From: Chelatococcus composti
GTDB lineage: Bacteria; Pseudomonadota; Alphaproteobacteria; Rhizobiales; Beijerinckiaceae
Direction of reading: 5' to 3'
Length of the DNA stretch: 32,111 nucleotides
Assembly (NCBI RefSeq): GCF_014201415.1
Contig: NZ_JACHEH010000012.1
Location: 1 to 32,111 of the forward strand
The notes under the pieces are model-generated. The model had not been told where the DNA came from. It worked only from the letters and a program-made list of their open reading frames with translations, and ran no database searches. Every line of letters begins with the position of its first letter. Positions within the stretch are counted from its first letter, which is position 1. The position numbers and the translations under genes are program-made. Positions 7,442 through 15,235 of the stretch are shown here, in pieces.

Positions 7442-8143
7442 TTGAACAAAGTCAAACGTGCTATTGCCGAGAAACGTCGCATAAGGGGTGTTCACTTCAC
7501 GTATCCGGCCCTTCCTGCAATGGAGATCGTGGCCGCCACGGGTATTGACTATATCTATATCGATGGCGAGCACGGCGTCTTTTCCGGCGCGGACATCGAG
7601 GCGGCCTGCATCGTCGCGGAGCGCTACGGGGCGACGCCCGTGGCACGGGTTCCCGACGGCTTGGTGCCGACGATCACTCATTTTCTCGACAGGGGCGTGC
7701 GCGGCATCGTCGTGCCGCATGTGGAGACGGAAGAGCAGGCCAGAGCTGCCGTGGCAGCGACGTACTTTGCGCCCCTCGGCCGGCGGTCCTTCGGCGGCGG
7801 CCGCCCCTATGCCCACCTGCGGACCGGCGACCTGACGGCCCTTCTCGCCGAGGCGAACGAGGAGGTCTCGCTCAGCGTGATGATTGAATCCGAGGAAGGC
7901 CTGCGGAACATCTCGGCCATCGCCTCGGTGCCGGGCGTCGACTATCTCAGCTTCGGCATGATGGATCTGTGCCAGTCGCTTGGCCATCCAGGCAACCCGA
8001 AGCATCCCGATGTCGTCAAGGCGGTTCAGGTGGCATCGGACCAGGCAAGGGCGAAAGGAAAGCCGATTCGCGAAGACTTTATTTCCGTTGCCTGGATCAA
8101 CGACATCGTCCTAGCCGGATTGAAGAAAATCCTCGACGCGTGA
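7442..8143 (+). CDS. HpcH/HpaI-family class II aldolase
   Basis: A 233-residue TIM-barrel aldolase. I chose the TTG at 7442 because GGGAGG (7431-7436) lies five bases upstream and the frame then begins (M)NKVKRAIAEKRRIRGV, a normal family start; no ATG fits. Expected active-site residues are present: His44 in DGEHG, Arg69 in VARV, metal ligand Glu149 in VMIES and Asp175 in FGMMDL; RRSFGGGR (114-121) matches the 'GxRG' loop. Members cleave 2-keto-3-deoxy sugar acids or 4-hydroxy-2-oxo diacids into pyruvate and an aldehyde. At 233 residues it is slightly shorter than the usual 250-260. It is first in the operon divergent from the LysR gene and is followed by a carboxylate transporter, so it probably acts on the imported acid or a derivative. 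The exact substrate is unknown. Confidence 0.88.
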   Translation: MNKVKRAIAEKRRIRGVHFTYPALPAMEIVAATGIDYIYIDGEHGVFSGADIEAACIVAERYGATPVARVPDGLVPTITHFLDRGVRGIVVPHVETEEQARAAVAATYFAPLGRRSFGGGRPYAHLRTGDLTALLAEANEEVSLSVMIESEEGLRNISAIASVPGVDYLSFGMMDLCQSLGHPGNPKHPDVVKAVQVASDQARAKGKPIREDFISVAWINDIVLAGLKKILDA

Positions 8144-8191
8144 TCCGATATCTCGCGCCTTCATAATAAATCGAGATGGGAGGGAAACATT

Positions 8192-9157
8192 ATGAAGTTG
8201 AACAGACGTCAGTTTTCTATGCTGGCGCTTGCTGCGGGTGCCTCTTCCGTTCCCGCCTTCGCCAAGGGCACCTATCCGGAGCGGCCGATCGAGCTCATCG
8301 TTCCCTTCGCCCCCGGCGGCGGAACGGACCTGAGCGCCCGGCTCATCGTTCCCTACATCGAGAAGTACCTGAACGGCACAATCGCCGTGATCAACAAGCC
8401 GGGCGCCGGCGGGCAGGTCGGCGCGGTGCAGATCGCGCGGGCTAAGCCCGACGGCTACACGATCGGCTTCATGAACGTGCCCAACACGATGATGAAGCCA
8501 CATGAGCGGGATGCCGGCTTCACCGTCGACAGCTTCGACCCGATCGCCAACCTCGTCTTCGATCCGGCGGTCCTCGCGACGCGGGCCGACAGCAAGTACA
8601 AGACGCTCGCCGACGTCGTCGCCGAGTGCAAGGCACGGCCGGGCAAGGTCACGATCGGCTCGGCGGGCATCGGCTCCAACACGCATCTTGACCTGCTGCG
8701 GTTCGAGCATCTGGCCGGCATCAAGTTCCACCACATTCCCTACGACGGCGGAGCTGCACCGCGAACGGCGCTGCTGGGCGGACACCTCGAGCTGATCGCC
8801 TCTGCCCTCGGCGACTGCCAGCGCTTCCAGAAGGAAGGCACGATCCGCATGCTCGGTATCCTGACCAAGGAGCGCTTCCCGATGGCGCCCGACGTTCCGA
8901 CCTATGCCGAGCAAGGCTATCCGCTCGAGGGCGGCGCCAGTCGTGGGCTCGTCGCGCCCGAGGGCATGGATCCAGGGCAGATCGCCGCCATCGAGAAGGC
9001 CGTCGAGCAGGCGCTTCAGGACCCCGAGCTGATCAAGAAGGCCGAGGAGATCGCCCTGCCCCTCGTCTTCATGAACAGCAAGGAATACGGCGCCTATCTG
9101 CAGAAGTCGAACCAGGAGCTGGCGGAAGCCTGGAAGGCAACGCCCTGGGTCGAATGA
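8192..9157 (+). CDS. Tripartite tricarboxylate transporter substrate-binding protein (TctC family)
   Basis: A 321-residue periplasmic protein with a strong ribosome site (GGGAGGG) before ATG 8192. The N-terminus has NRRQFS followed by a hydrophobic stretch ending AFAK, a Tat-like or Sec signal. Family signatures are YPERPIELIVPFAPGGGTD (28-46), NKPGAGGQVG (near 70), KPDGYTIG and the C-terminal YGAYLQKSNQEL. TctC-type proteins capture di- or tricarboxylates, sugar acids or aromatic acids; the specific ligand is not readable. Unusually for a TTT locus, the RraA gene separates it from its membrane partners TctB and TctA. A strong hairpin follows the gene. Confidence 0.93.
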   Translation: MKLNRRQFSMLALAAGASSVPAFAKGTYPERPIELIVPFAPGGGTDLSARLIVPYIEKYLNGTIAVINKPGAGGQVGAVQIARAKPDGYTIGFMNVPNTMMKPHERDAGFTVDSFDPIANLVFDPAVLATRADSKYKTLADVVAECKARPGKVTIGSAGIGSNTHLDLLRFEHLAGIKFHHIPYDGGAAPRTALLGGHLELIASALGDCQRFQKEGTIRMLGILTKERFPMAPDVPTYAEQGYPLEGGASRGLVAPEGMDPGQIAAIEKAVEQALQDPELIKKAEEIALPLVFMNSKEYGAYLQKSNQELAEAWKATPWVE

Positions 9158-9180
9158 ACCGCCCCTAGGGCAACGAAACA

Positions 9181-9207
9181 AGCGCTGCTGGCGCCACCGG
9201 CGGCGCT
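9181..9207 (+). terminator. Strong GC hairpin after the binding-protein gene (no U-tract)
   Basis: AGCGCTGCTGG (9181-9191) pairs with CCGGCGGCGCT (9197-9207) over 11 positions in RNA (two G-U pairs), with a five-base loop CGCCA. It starts 23 bases after the binding-protein stop and is followed by CCCTCCTTTCC rather than a T-run. This fits a partial terminator or 3'-end-protecting hairpin that keeps binding-protein mRNA more abundant than the distal genes (inference). Confidence 0.5.
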
Positions 9208-9233
9208 CCCTCCTTTCCTGACGGAGTTACTTG

Positions 9234-9893
9234 ATGTCGGTTTCCGAAAGCGCGATCGCGCGCCTGAAATCCGTCGAGTCCGGCATCGTGTCCGATGCGA
9301 TGATGCGGCTCGGCATTTGCGGCTGGATGGATGGTCTTTATCCCGTCGGCGGGGGGCAGCGCCGGGCCGTTGGGCGCGCGCGCACCCTGCTCTTCGGTCC
9401 CAAGCGCGGCGAGGGCACATGGGGCAAGACCTTGTATGCCACGATCGCGGGCCTCGAGCCGGGTGACGTTCTCGTTTTCGGCACAGGCGGCACGCCACAG
9501 AACCTGCTGGGGGACAACGTGGCCAACTTCGCCTGCCTGCACGGTCTGGCGGCGCTTGTGACCGACTCCACCGTACGGGACTCCGTCGGCATCGCGGCCG
9601 TTTCCATGCCGGTCTACGCCCGCGGGACCGCCGTGCGGATCCCGCTTGACATGGAACCGGTTGCCCTCGACGTGCCGATCGTCTGCGCCGGGGCGCAGGT
9701 GAGGGCTGGCGACGTCATCGTCGCCTGCGAGGACGGTGTGCTGGCGCTGCCGCAGTCGCGTATCGATGACATCATCTATCAGGTGGATGACATCGAACCC
9801 ATCGAGGCGGCTGTCCAACAGGCCATTGCCGCCCGTGCGCCGCTGGCCGAGATTGAGGCCCTGATCAAACGCAAGAAGCAGCGGCGCGACTGA
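9234..9893 (+). CDS. RraA-family protein (possible 4-hydroxy-4-methyl-2-oxoglutarate-type aldolase)
   Basis: A 219-residue RraA/HMG-aldolase-fold protein. ATG 9234 has GGAG seven bases upstream (a TTG three bases earlier is less likely). The family centre is visible: GDN (93-95) in LLGDNVANFA, then LVTDSTVRD with D111, R115 and D116, the substrate/metal site. Family members are either RNase E regulators or divalent-metal pyruvate aldolases or decarboxylases; placement inside a carboxylate-uptake operon favours a catabolic enzyme. Instead of the usual glutamate in the 'GE' position it has Asp94-Asn95, so substrate or chemistry may differ. It would act on an oxo-acid intermediate of the same pathway as the HpcH/HpaI aldolase. 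Confidence 0.85.
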   Translation: MSVSESAIARLKSVESGIVSDAMMRLGICGWMDGLYPVGGGQRRAVGRARTLLFGPKRGEGTWGKTLYATIAGLEPGDVLVFGTGGTPQNLLGDNVANFACLHGLAALVTDSTVRDSVGIAAVSMPVYARGTAVRIPLDMEPVALDVPIVCAGAQVRAGDVIVACEDGVLALPQSRIDDIIYQVDDIEPIEAAVQQAIAARAPLAEIEALIKRKKQRRD

Positions 9894-9932
9894 CCGATCG
9901 CGTGATCCGATGTGGCCTGGAAGGAGAGCGCG

Positions 9933-10394
9933 ATGAAGCTGACGCGCAACCCGACGGATGTTCTGGCAGGGATTCTGCTTATCGGCACGGCCCTGGCGTT
10001 TCTCTGGATCGGGCGCACGTTGCGCCCGGGCTCCATCACGCAGATGGGTCCGGGCTATGCGCCGAACCTCCTGTGCTTCATCCAGATCCTGCTCGGTTTG
10101 GGCGTTCTTGCCGCGGGCTTCCGCAAGGAAGGGGAGCCCGCCGAGACATGGAGCTTGCGCCCGGTCCTCATCGTGGCGCTGGCGATCGCGGTGTTCGCGG
10201 TCTCCGTCGAGGAGCTGGGCCTCCTCGCAGCCGTCTGCGCAACGGTGATCGTCTCGGGATTCGCATCGCCTGAATCGCGGCATGGTCAGAACCTGCTGCT
10301 GGCGCTCTTCCTCGCGCTCTTCTCCACGGTCGTCTTCGTCAAGGGCCTGAACCTCCAAATTCCCGTCTGGCCGGCCATCGGGAGGCAAGCGTGA
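9933..10394 (+). CDS. Tripartite tricarboxylate transporter small membrane subunit (TctB family)
   Basis: A 153-residue membrane protein with about four hydrophobic segments (VLAGILLIGTALAFLWIG; LLCFIQILLGLGVLAAGF; VLIVALAIAVFAVSV plus LGLLAAVCATVIVSGF; LLLALFLALFSTVVFVKG). ATG 9933 has AAGGAGA (9921-9927) upstream. The stop overlaps the next gene's GTG start as GTGA. Length and pattern are typical for TctB, which joins TctA in the inner membrane to form the sodium- or proton-coupled carrier loaded by the TctC protein. Confidence 0.9.
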   Translation: MKLTRNPTDVLAGILLIGTALAFLWIGRTLRPGSITQMGPGYAPNLLCFIQILLGLGVLAAGFRKEGEPAETWSLRPVLIVALAIAVFAVSVEELGLLAAVCATVIVSGFASPESRHGQNLLLALFLALFSTVVFVKGLNLQIPVWPAIGRQA

Positions 10395-11896
10395 GCACTG
10401 TCGACGGTTTTCTTCACGGACTCGCGCTCGCAGCGCAGCCCCTGAACCTCCTGTACTGCTTGATCGGTGCGCTCGTCGGGACGCTGATCGGCGTACTGCC
10501 CGGTGTTGGACCCGTCGCGACGATCGCGATGCTCTTGCCGCTTACCTTCTATCTCGAGCCGCTTCAGGCGCTCATCATGCTCGCCGGCATCTTTTACGGG
10601 GCGCAATACGGCGGCTCTACCACTGCCATTCTGGTCAACCTGCCGGGCGAGAACTCGTCGGTCGTCACCTGCCTCGACGGCTACCAGATGGCACGCAAGG
10701 GACGTGCAGGGCCGGCGCTCGCCATCGCGGCCCTGGCTTCATTGTTCGCCGGCATCTTTGCGACCTTCTTCATCGTGCTGATGGCTCCGCCGCTGGCCGG
10801 GTTTGCGCTCGCCTTCGGCGCCGCCGAATACTTTTCGCTGATGGTGCTGGGCCTGATCGCCGCCATTGTGCTCGCCAGCGGCTCCGTGCTGAAGGCCCTC
10901 GGCATGATGACCCTCGGACTGCTGCTCTCGATGGTGGGGACCGATGTCAATTCGGGCGCCCTGCGCTTCACCCTCGGCCTGCCGCAGCTCATGGACGGGA
11001 TCGACTTCGTTCCGCTCGCGATGGGCATCTTCGCGGTGTCGGAAGTGATCCGGAACCTCGAGTCGCCCGAGCCACGTGAGACGCTGAAGACCCGGTTCCG
11101 AGACCTCTGGCCGACGAGGGAGGATTTCCGGCGCAGCTGGAAGCCGGCCCTGCGCGGGTCGGCGCTCGGGTCGATCCTCGGCCTGCTGCCGGGCGGCGGC
11201 GCGATGCTGAGCTCCTTTGCCGCTTACAGTGTCGAGAAACGCTTGTCGCCGAACGGGCATCTCTTCGGCCAAGGAGCGGTGGAAGGTGTGGCCGCGCCCG
11301 AGTCAGCCAACAACGCCGGCGCGCAGACCTCCTTCGTCCCGCTCCTGACGCTGGGCATTCCTGGCAATGCCGTCATCGCGCTCATGGCCGGAGCCATGAT
11401 GATCCACGGCGTCCAGCCGGGCCCGCAGGTGATGACGAATAATCCGGAGCTGTTCTGGGGCGTCATCGCCTCCATGATCATCGGGAACTTCATGCTGGTC
11501 GTCATCAACCTCCCGATGCTTCCGCTCTGGGTGCGCCTGCTAAGCATCCCTTATCGGCTGTTCTATCCGGCCATTCTCGTCTTCTGCTGCATCGGCGTTT
11601 ACACCATCAATTACGCCGTGTTCGACGTCGTGATGCTGCTGGTGTTCGGTCTGTTCGGTTACATCCTCTACAAGTTCAGGTTCGAGCCCGCCCCGCTTCT
11701 TCTCGCATTCGTCCTCGGACCGCTTATGGAGGAGAACTTCCGCAGGGCCATGATGTTGTCCTTCGGCGATCCGCTCATCTTCATTCAGCGCCCGATCAGT
11801 GCGACACTTCTCGGCCTCGCCGTCATCCTGATTGCCGTCATCGCCCTGCCGAGCCTGCGCAAGCGGCGTCAGGAGACGTTCGCCGAGGCCGGGTGA
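10391..11896 (+). CDS. Tripartite tricarboxylate transporter large permease (TctA family)
   Basis: A 501-residue polytopic membrane protein. Family marks include the N-terminal LIGALVGTLIGVLPGVGPVA, YGAQYGGSTTAILVNLPGE (near 73-91, the conserved substrate-site motif), the second GSILGLLPGGGAM repeat (about residues 257-269) and PESANNAGAQTSFVPLLTLGIPGN. About 11-12 hydrophobic segments fit TctA. The GTG start at 10391 overlaps the TctB stop by four bases. The stop in turn overlaps the next GTG start (GTGA at 11893-11896), so the genes are translationally coupled. This is the translocating subunit of the carrier. Confidence 0.95.
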   Translation: MSTVDGFLHGLALAAQPLNLLYCLIGALVGTLIGVLPGVGPVATIAMLLPLTFYLEPLQALIMLAGIFYGAQYGGSTTAILVNLPGENSSVVTCLDGYQMARKGRAGPALAIAALASLFAGIFATFFIVLMAPPLAGFALAFGAAEYFSLMVLGLIAAIVLASGSVLKALGMMTLGLLLSMVGTDVNSGALRFTLGLPQLMDGIDFVPLAMGIFAVSEVIRNLESPEPRETLKTRFRDLWPTREDFRRSWKPALRGSALGSILGLLPGGGAMLSSFAAYSVEKRLSPNGHLFGQGAVEGVAAPESANNAGAQTSFVPLLTLGIPGNAVIALMAGAMMIHGVQPGPQVMTNNPELFWGVIASMIIGNFMLVVINLPMLPLWVRLLSIPYRLFYPAILVFCCIGVYTINYAVFDVVMLLVFGLFGYILYKFRFEPAPLLLAFVLGPLMEENFRRAMMLSFGDPLIFIQRPISATLLGLAVILIAVIALPSLRKRRQETFAEAG

Positions 11897-12753
11897 GAGT
11901 GATGGTGATGGCATCCTCACCCGGATACCCTGCGCGGTTCAGCGCCCCGCGGTTCAGCGCCCATGTCGGCTATCTCTTCACCGAACTGTCGCTGCCAGAG
12001 CGCATCGCCGCCGCCGGCAGGGCGGGGTTCGTCGCGGTGGAGCATCCCGCCCCGATGCAGATCCCCGCGACGAGGATGCGGGAGCTGCTGGCCGATGCCG
12101 GGGTCGCCTTCGCCCAGATGGGACTAGCCCCCGGTGATGCCAGTCGCGGGGAAAAGGGGCTCGCCGCCCTTCCCGACGCACGAGGCCGCTTCCGCGATGG
12201 GGCGCTCGCGGGCCTTGATTACGCGGCGGAGATCGGCTGCCACATGGTCCATCCCATGGCCGGTGTCCTGCCCCAAGGGACGACGCTCGAGGCCCTCTGG
12301 CCAGCCTATCTCGACAATCTCCATTTCGTCGCCGAAGAGGCGGAAAAGCGGGGCCTCACCGTCCTCATCGAGCCGATCGGCCCCGGCACACTGCCGGGAT
12401 ACGCCATCGCGCGAACCGGCGATGCCCTGAGGGCCATCACCGAGCTGGGGCGGCCCAATGTGCGGATGCTCTTTGACGTGTTCCACGGCTACCGTGAAGG
12501 GCTCGATCCGGCAGCGGTCATCGCTGCCGAAAGCCGTCGGATCGCCCACATACACCTGGCAGACGAACCCGGCCGCCATGAGCCCGGCACCGGATGGATC
12601 GATTTTCGGGCGATCCGGCAGGCCCTGGCGGCGGGATATGGCGGGTTGCTCGGATGCGAGTATGTCCCGCTAGCCGGCACCGTCGACGGGCTCACCTGGA
12701 TGAGCCAATGGACGGGCGACGGGGAAAGCGGCGACAGTTTTGGAGACACCTGA
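11893..12753 (+). CDS. Hydroxypyruvate isomerase-like TIM-barrel protein (Hyi/OtnI family)
   Basis: A 286-residue xylose-isomerase-like TIM barrel. The Hyi signatures are clear: LTVLIEPIGPGTLPGYAI (metal Glu in LIEP), GRPNVRMLFDVFHGYREG, AHIHLADEPGRHEPGTGWIDF and LLGCEYVPL. The GTG at 11893 (GAGG just upstream, overlapping the TctA stop) is chosen; ATG 11902 or 11908 would shorten it by 3-5 residues. Family members interconvert hydroxypyruvate and tartronate semialdehyde, or isomerise 2-oxo-tetronate (OtnI). Placed downstream of a carboxylate carrier with two aldolase-like proteins, it may process the aldehyde or hydroxyketo acid released by cleavage. The exact substrate is inference. Confidence 0.85.
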   Translation: MRVMVMASSPGYPARFSAPRFSAHVGYLFTELSLPERIAAAGRAGFVAVEHPAPMQIPATRMRELLADAGVAFAQMGLAPGDASRGEKGLAALPDARGRFRDGALAGLDYAAEIGCHMVHPMAGVLPQGTTLEALWPAYLDNLHFVAEEAEKRGLTVLIEPIGPGTLPGYAIARTGDALRAITELGRPNVRMLFDVFHGYREGLDPAAVIAAESRRIAHIHLADEPGRHEPGTGWIDFRAIRQALAAGYGGLLGCEYVPLAGTVDGLTWMSQWTGDGESGDSFGDT

Positions 12754-13440
12754 ATGCGGCCTCGGATAGCCTTGGTGCATGCGGTCAGGGAGGCGATCGA
12801 GCCCATCGAAGCCGCCCTCGGAAAGCTTTGGCCCGAGGCCGAGCCGATGCATTTGCTCGACGACCGGCTGAGCGTCGACCGTGCGATGGAGACAGGGCTC
12901 TCTCCCGACATGTACCGGCGCATCAGTGAACTCGGCACATACACGCTTGCCGCGAATGCCGCGGGGATCCTCTTCACTTGCTCCGCCTTCGGCCCGGCCA
13001 TTGAGACGTTCGCCCGGCGCGCGCCGGTGCCGGTGCTCAAGCCCAACGAGGCCATGTTTGCAGAAGCATTGGAGGCCGGCGACCGTGTCGGCATGCTCGC
13101 CACCTTCACGCCCTCGGTCGCCTCCATGACGGAGGAATTCGAGCTGCTGGCGGCGGCGCTCGGGCGTTGCGATGCCCGCCTCGAAAGCCGCTGGGTGCCC
13201 GAAGCGATGGCGGCGCTGAAAGCTGGGAACGGTGAGCGCCATGACGCGCTTCTCGCGGAGGCAGCTACGCATCTGGCGGGTTGCGATGTCGTGATGCTGG
13301 CCCAGTTCTCGATGGCTAGGGCGCAATCTGCCGTTTCCGCAGCGCTCGGCAGGAAGGTGCTGACGAGCCCGGACAGCGCCGTGCGGAAGCTGAAGGCACT
13401 CGTGGCCGGCCCGCGGCAGAGGTGCGATCCGCTCCACTGA
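12754..13440 (+). CDS. Asp/Glu racemase-superfamily protein with a single active-site cysteine
   Basis: A 228-residue protein whose ATG directly follows the preceding stop; GGAGA lies eight bases upstream. The first half-site is typical of the superfamily, with Cys76 in ILFTCSAFGPAIE. The place of the second catalytic cysteine reads DVVMLAQFSMARA (179-191), with Gln184-Phe185-Ser186 and no cysteine. True racemases of this group need two cysteines as opposing bases, so this protein is unlikely to racemise; one-cysteine relatives such as arylmalonate decarboxylase and maleate isomerase-like enzymes do decarboxylation or isomerisation. It ends the operon and could carry out such a step on a dicarboxylic intermediate (inference). 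Confidence 0.8.
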   Translation: MRPRIALVHAVREAIEPIEAALGKLWPEAEPMHLLDDRLSVDRAMETGLSPDMYRRISELGTYTLAANAAGILFTCSAFGPAIETFARRAPVPVLKPNEAMFAEALEAGDRVGMLATFTPSVASMTEEFELLAAALGRCDARLESRWVPEAMAALKAGNGERHDALLAEAATHLAGCDVVMLAQFSMARAQSAVSAALGRKVLTSPDSAVRKLKALVAGPRQRCDPLH

Positions 13441-13451
13441 TGCTCGTGCCT

Positions 13452-13469
13452 GCCGCCGGTCTCGGCGGC
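13452..13469 (+). terminator. Hairpin after the racemase-like gene
   Basis: GCCGCCG (13452-13458) and CGGCGGC (13463-13469) form a perfect seven-base-pair stem with loop GTCT, 12 bases after the end of the TTT operon. No T-run follows, so it is a weak or Rho-assisted terminator at best. It separates the operon from the kinase gene, which seems to have its own promoter. Confidence 0.4.
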
Positions 13470-13480
13470 TACCGAACGTA

Positions 13481-13510
13481 TTGCCGCTGGCCGCTGCCCT
13501 GCGCTCTAAT
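13481..13510 (+). promoter_or_regulatory. Putative sigma70 promoter of the dihydroxyacetone-kinase gene
   Basis: TTGCCG (13481-13486) and TCTAAT (13505-13510) are separated by 18 bases and match the -35/-10 consensus at 4 of 6 and 5 of 6 positions. The start codon is 28 bases farther on, with AGGA in between. It lies just after the hairpin that closes the preceding operon. Confidence 0.4.
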
Positions 13511-13537
13511 CCGCCGCCCGGCAAATAGGATGGTCCA

Positions 13538-15235
13538 ATGAAGAAGCTCATCAACGACCCCCGCAATGTCGTTCGCGAGATGCTCGAGGGGCTGGTCGAT
13601 CTCAACCCGGGGCTGGCGCTCCTCGACGGCGAGGCGGTCGTCCTCAGGGCCGACCTGCCTTCCCCCGCGGAGCGCAAGGTTGCCGTGATCTCGGGAGGCG
13701 GCAGCGGCCATGAACCAGCCCACGGCGGCTTCGTCGGCCCCGGCCTTCTGACGGCCACCGTCGCCGGCGATGTGTTCACCTCGCCCAGCGTCGATGCGGT
13801 CCTTGCCGCGATCCGTGCCTCGGCCGGCCCCGCGGGCGCCGTCCTCGTCGTGAAGAACTACACGGGCGACCGCCTGAACTTCGGCCTTGCCGCCGAGCTC
13901 GCCCGGCAGGAGGGGATCCCTGTCGAGATCGTGGTGGTCGCCGATGACGTGTCGCTGCGCGATCTCGTTGCGGAGGACCGTCGCCGCGGCATCGCCGGCA
14001 CCGTACTCGTGCACAAGGTGGCGGGCGCGGCGGCAGAGGCGGGCAAGCCGCTGGCCGAGGTGGCACGCCTTGCGCGTGAGGCTGCCGGTGCCCTCGGCAC
14101 GATGGGGGTCGGGCTCGGCGCCTGCACGGTGCCAGCCGCCGGCGCACCGGGCTTCTCTCTCGGGGAGGACGAGATCGAGCTCGGGCTCGGCATCCATGGC
14201 GAAAAGGGCGTCGAGCGCTGCCCCATCAGGAGCGCGGACGAGATTGTCGAGACGATCCTCGGCGCCATCCTCGCTGACCGCAAGCTCGGGCAGAATGCAC
14301 GGGTCGCGCTGCTCGTCAACGGCCTCGGCGCGACGCCGCCGATGGAGCTCTCCATTGTGGCGCGGCGGGCGCTCGCCTGCCTCAGGGAACACGGCATCGT
14401 CGTCGACCGGGCCTGGTGCGGCAACTTCCTGACAGCGCTCGACATGCCGGGGTGCTCCCTGTCGGTTCTCGCGCTCGACGACGAGCGGCTCGCGTTGCTG
14501 GACGCCCCGGCGCAGGCGCCGGCCTGGGTGCCGGGCCAGCCCGTGCGGGCGGAGCGCAAGGTGGTGTCGAAGGCAAGCGGCAGCGAGACGGGCGCGGGCG
14601 AAGCCGCGCCCGGACCGCTGAGCGACAGGCTGAGGAAGGCCGCCCATGCCGTCGCAGCGGCCCTCGAAGCGGCCGAGGCTAGGCTGACCGAGCTGGACGG
14701 CCAGGCGGGCGACGGCGATCTCGGGGCCAGCATGCGACGCGGGGCGGAAGCGATCCGGGCCCTGCCCGACAGCGCCTGGGCGACCCCGGAGTCCGCCTTC
14801 GCTGCGGTCGGCAATGCCTTTCGCCGGGCGATTGCGGGCAGCTCAGGGCCCTTTTACGCCACGGCACTCCTGCGGGCGAGCCGGCAGGTCGCCGGCAGGC
14901 CGGTGCCCGATGCCGCGGCGTGGGACGCGGCCTTCGCCGCCGCGGTGGAGGCCGTCATGGAAATCGGTGGCGCCAAGCCCGGCGACCGGACCATGGTCGA
15001 CGCCCTGGTGCCGGCGCATCAAGCCTGGGTCGAGGCGCGCAGGAACGGATCGACCGTCGCCGATGCCTGGCAGGCCTGCGTCACGGCGGCGGAAAGGGGA
15101 GCGGAAGCCACCTCGTCGATGTCGCCGAGGCTCGGCCGCGCTGCCTATCTCGGGCAGAGGGCCGTCGGCGTCCCGGACGGCGGGGCCGTGGCGGTCGCCA
15201 CCTGGCTGCGCGCCCTATCCCCGCACATCGGCTAG
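13538..15235 (+). CDS. ATP-dependent dihydroxyacetone-type kinase (fused DhaK-DhaL)
   Basis: A 565-residue single-chain kinase. The DhaK part (about 1-330) has ISGGGSGHEPAHGGFVG with His58, KNYTGDRLNFG (106-116), and GIHGEKG with His220, the residue that binds the ketose covalently. A linker (about 335-360) leads to the DhaL part (about 361-562) with ELDGQAGDGD, whose Asp387, Asp392 and Asp394 match the magnesium/ATP ligands. GSSGPFY, GAKPGDRTMVDAL and SSMSPRLGRAAYLG complete the ATP site. This architecture is the ATP-dependent form (Citrobacter and eukaryote type), not the PTS form. Relatives phosphorylate dihydroxyacetone, glyceraldehyde or erythrulose. The neighbouring catabolic operon suggests it may phosphorylate a C3/C4 ketose or aldehyde product, but it has its own promoter. 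Confidence 0.93.
   Translation: MKKLINDPRNVVREMLEGLVDLNPGLALLDGEAVVLRADLPSPAERKVAVISGGGSGHEPAHGGFVGPGLLTATVAGDVFTSPSVDAVLAAIRASAGPAGAVLVVKNYTGDRLNFGLAAELARQEGIPVEIVVVADDVSLRDLVAEDRRRGIAGTVLVHKVAGAAAEAGKPLAEVARLAREAAGALGTMGVGLGACTVPAAGAPGFSLGEDEIELGLGIHGEKGVERCPIRSADEIVETILGAILADRKLGQNARVALLVNGLGATPPMELSIVARRALACLREHGIVVDRAWCGNFLTALDMPGCSLSVLALDDERLALLDAPAQAPAWVPGQPVRAERKVVSKASGSETGAGEAAPGPLSDRLRKAAHAVAAALEAAEARLTELDGQAGDGDLGASMRRGAEAIRALPDSAWATPESAFAAVGNAFRRAIAGSSGPFYATALLRASRQVAGRPVPDAAAWDAAFAAAVEAVMEIGGAKPGDRTMVDALVPAHQAWVEARRNGSTVADAWQACVTAAERGAEATSSMSPRLGRAAYLGQRAVGVPDGGAVAVATWLRALSPHIG

Noticed and set aside
9165-10388. A 407-codon minus-strand frame opposite RraA and TctB
   Set aside because: Antisense to two well-supported genes, with Asp/Arg/Gly-rich composition and no domain.
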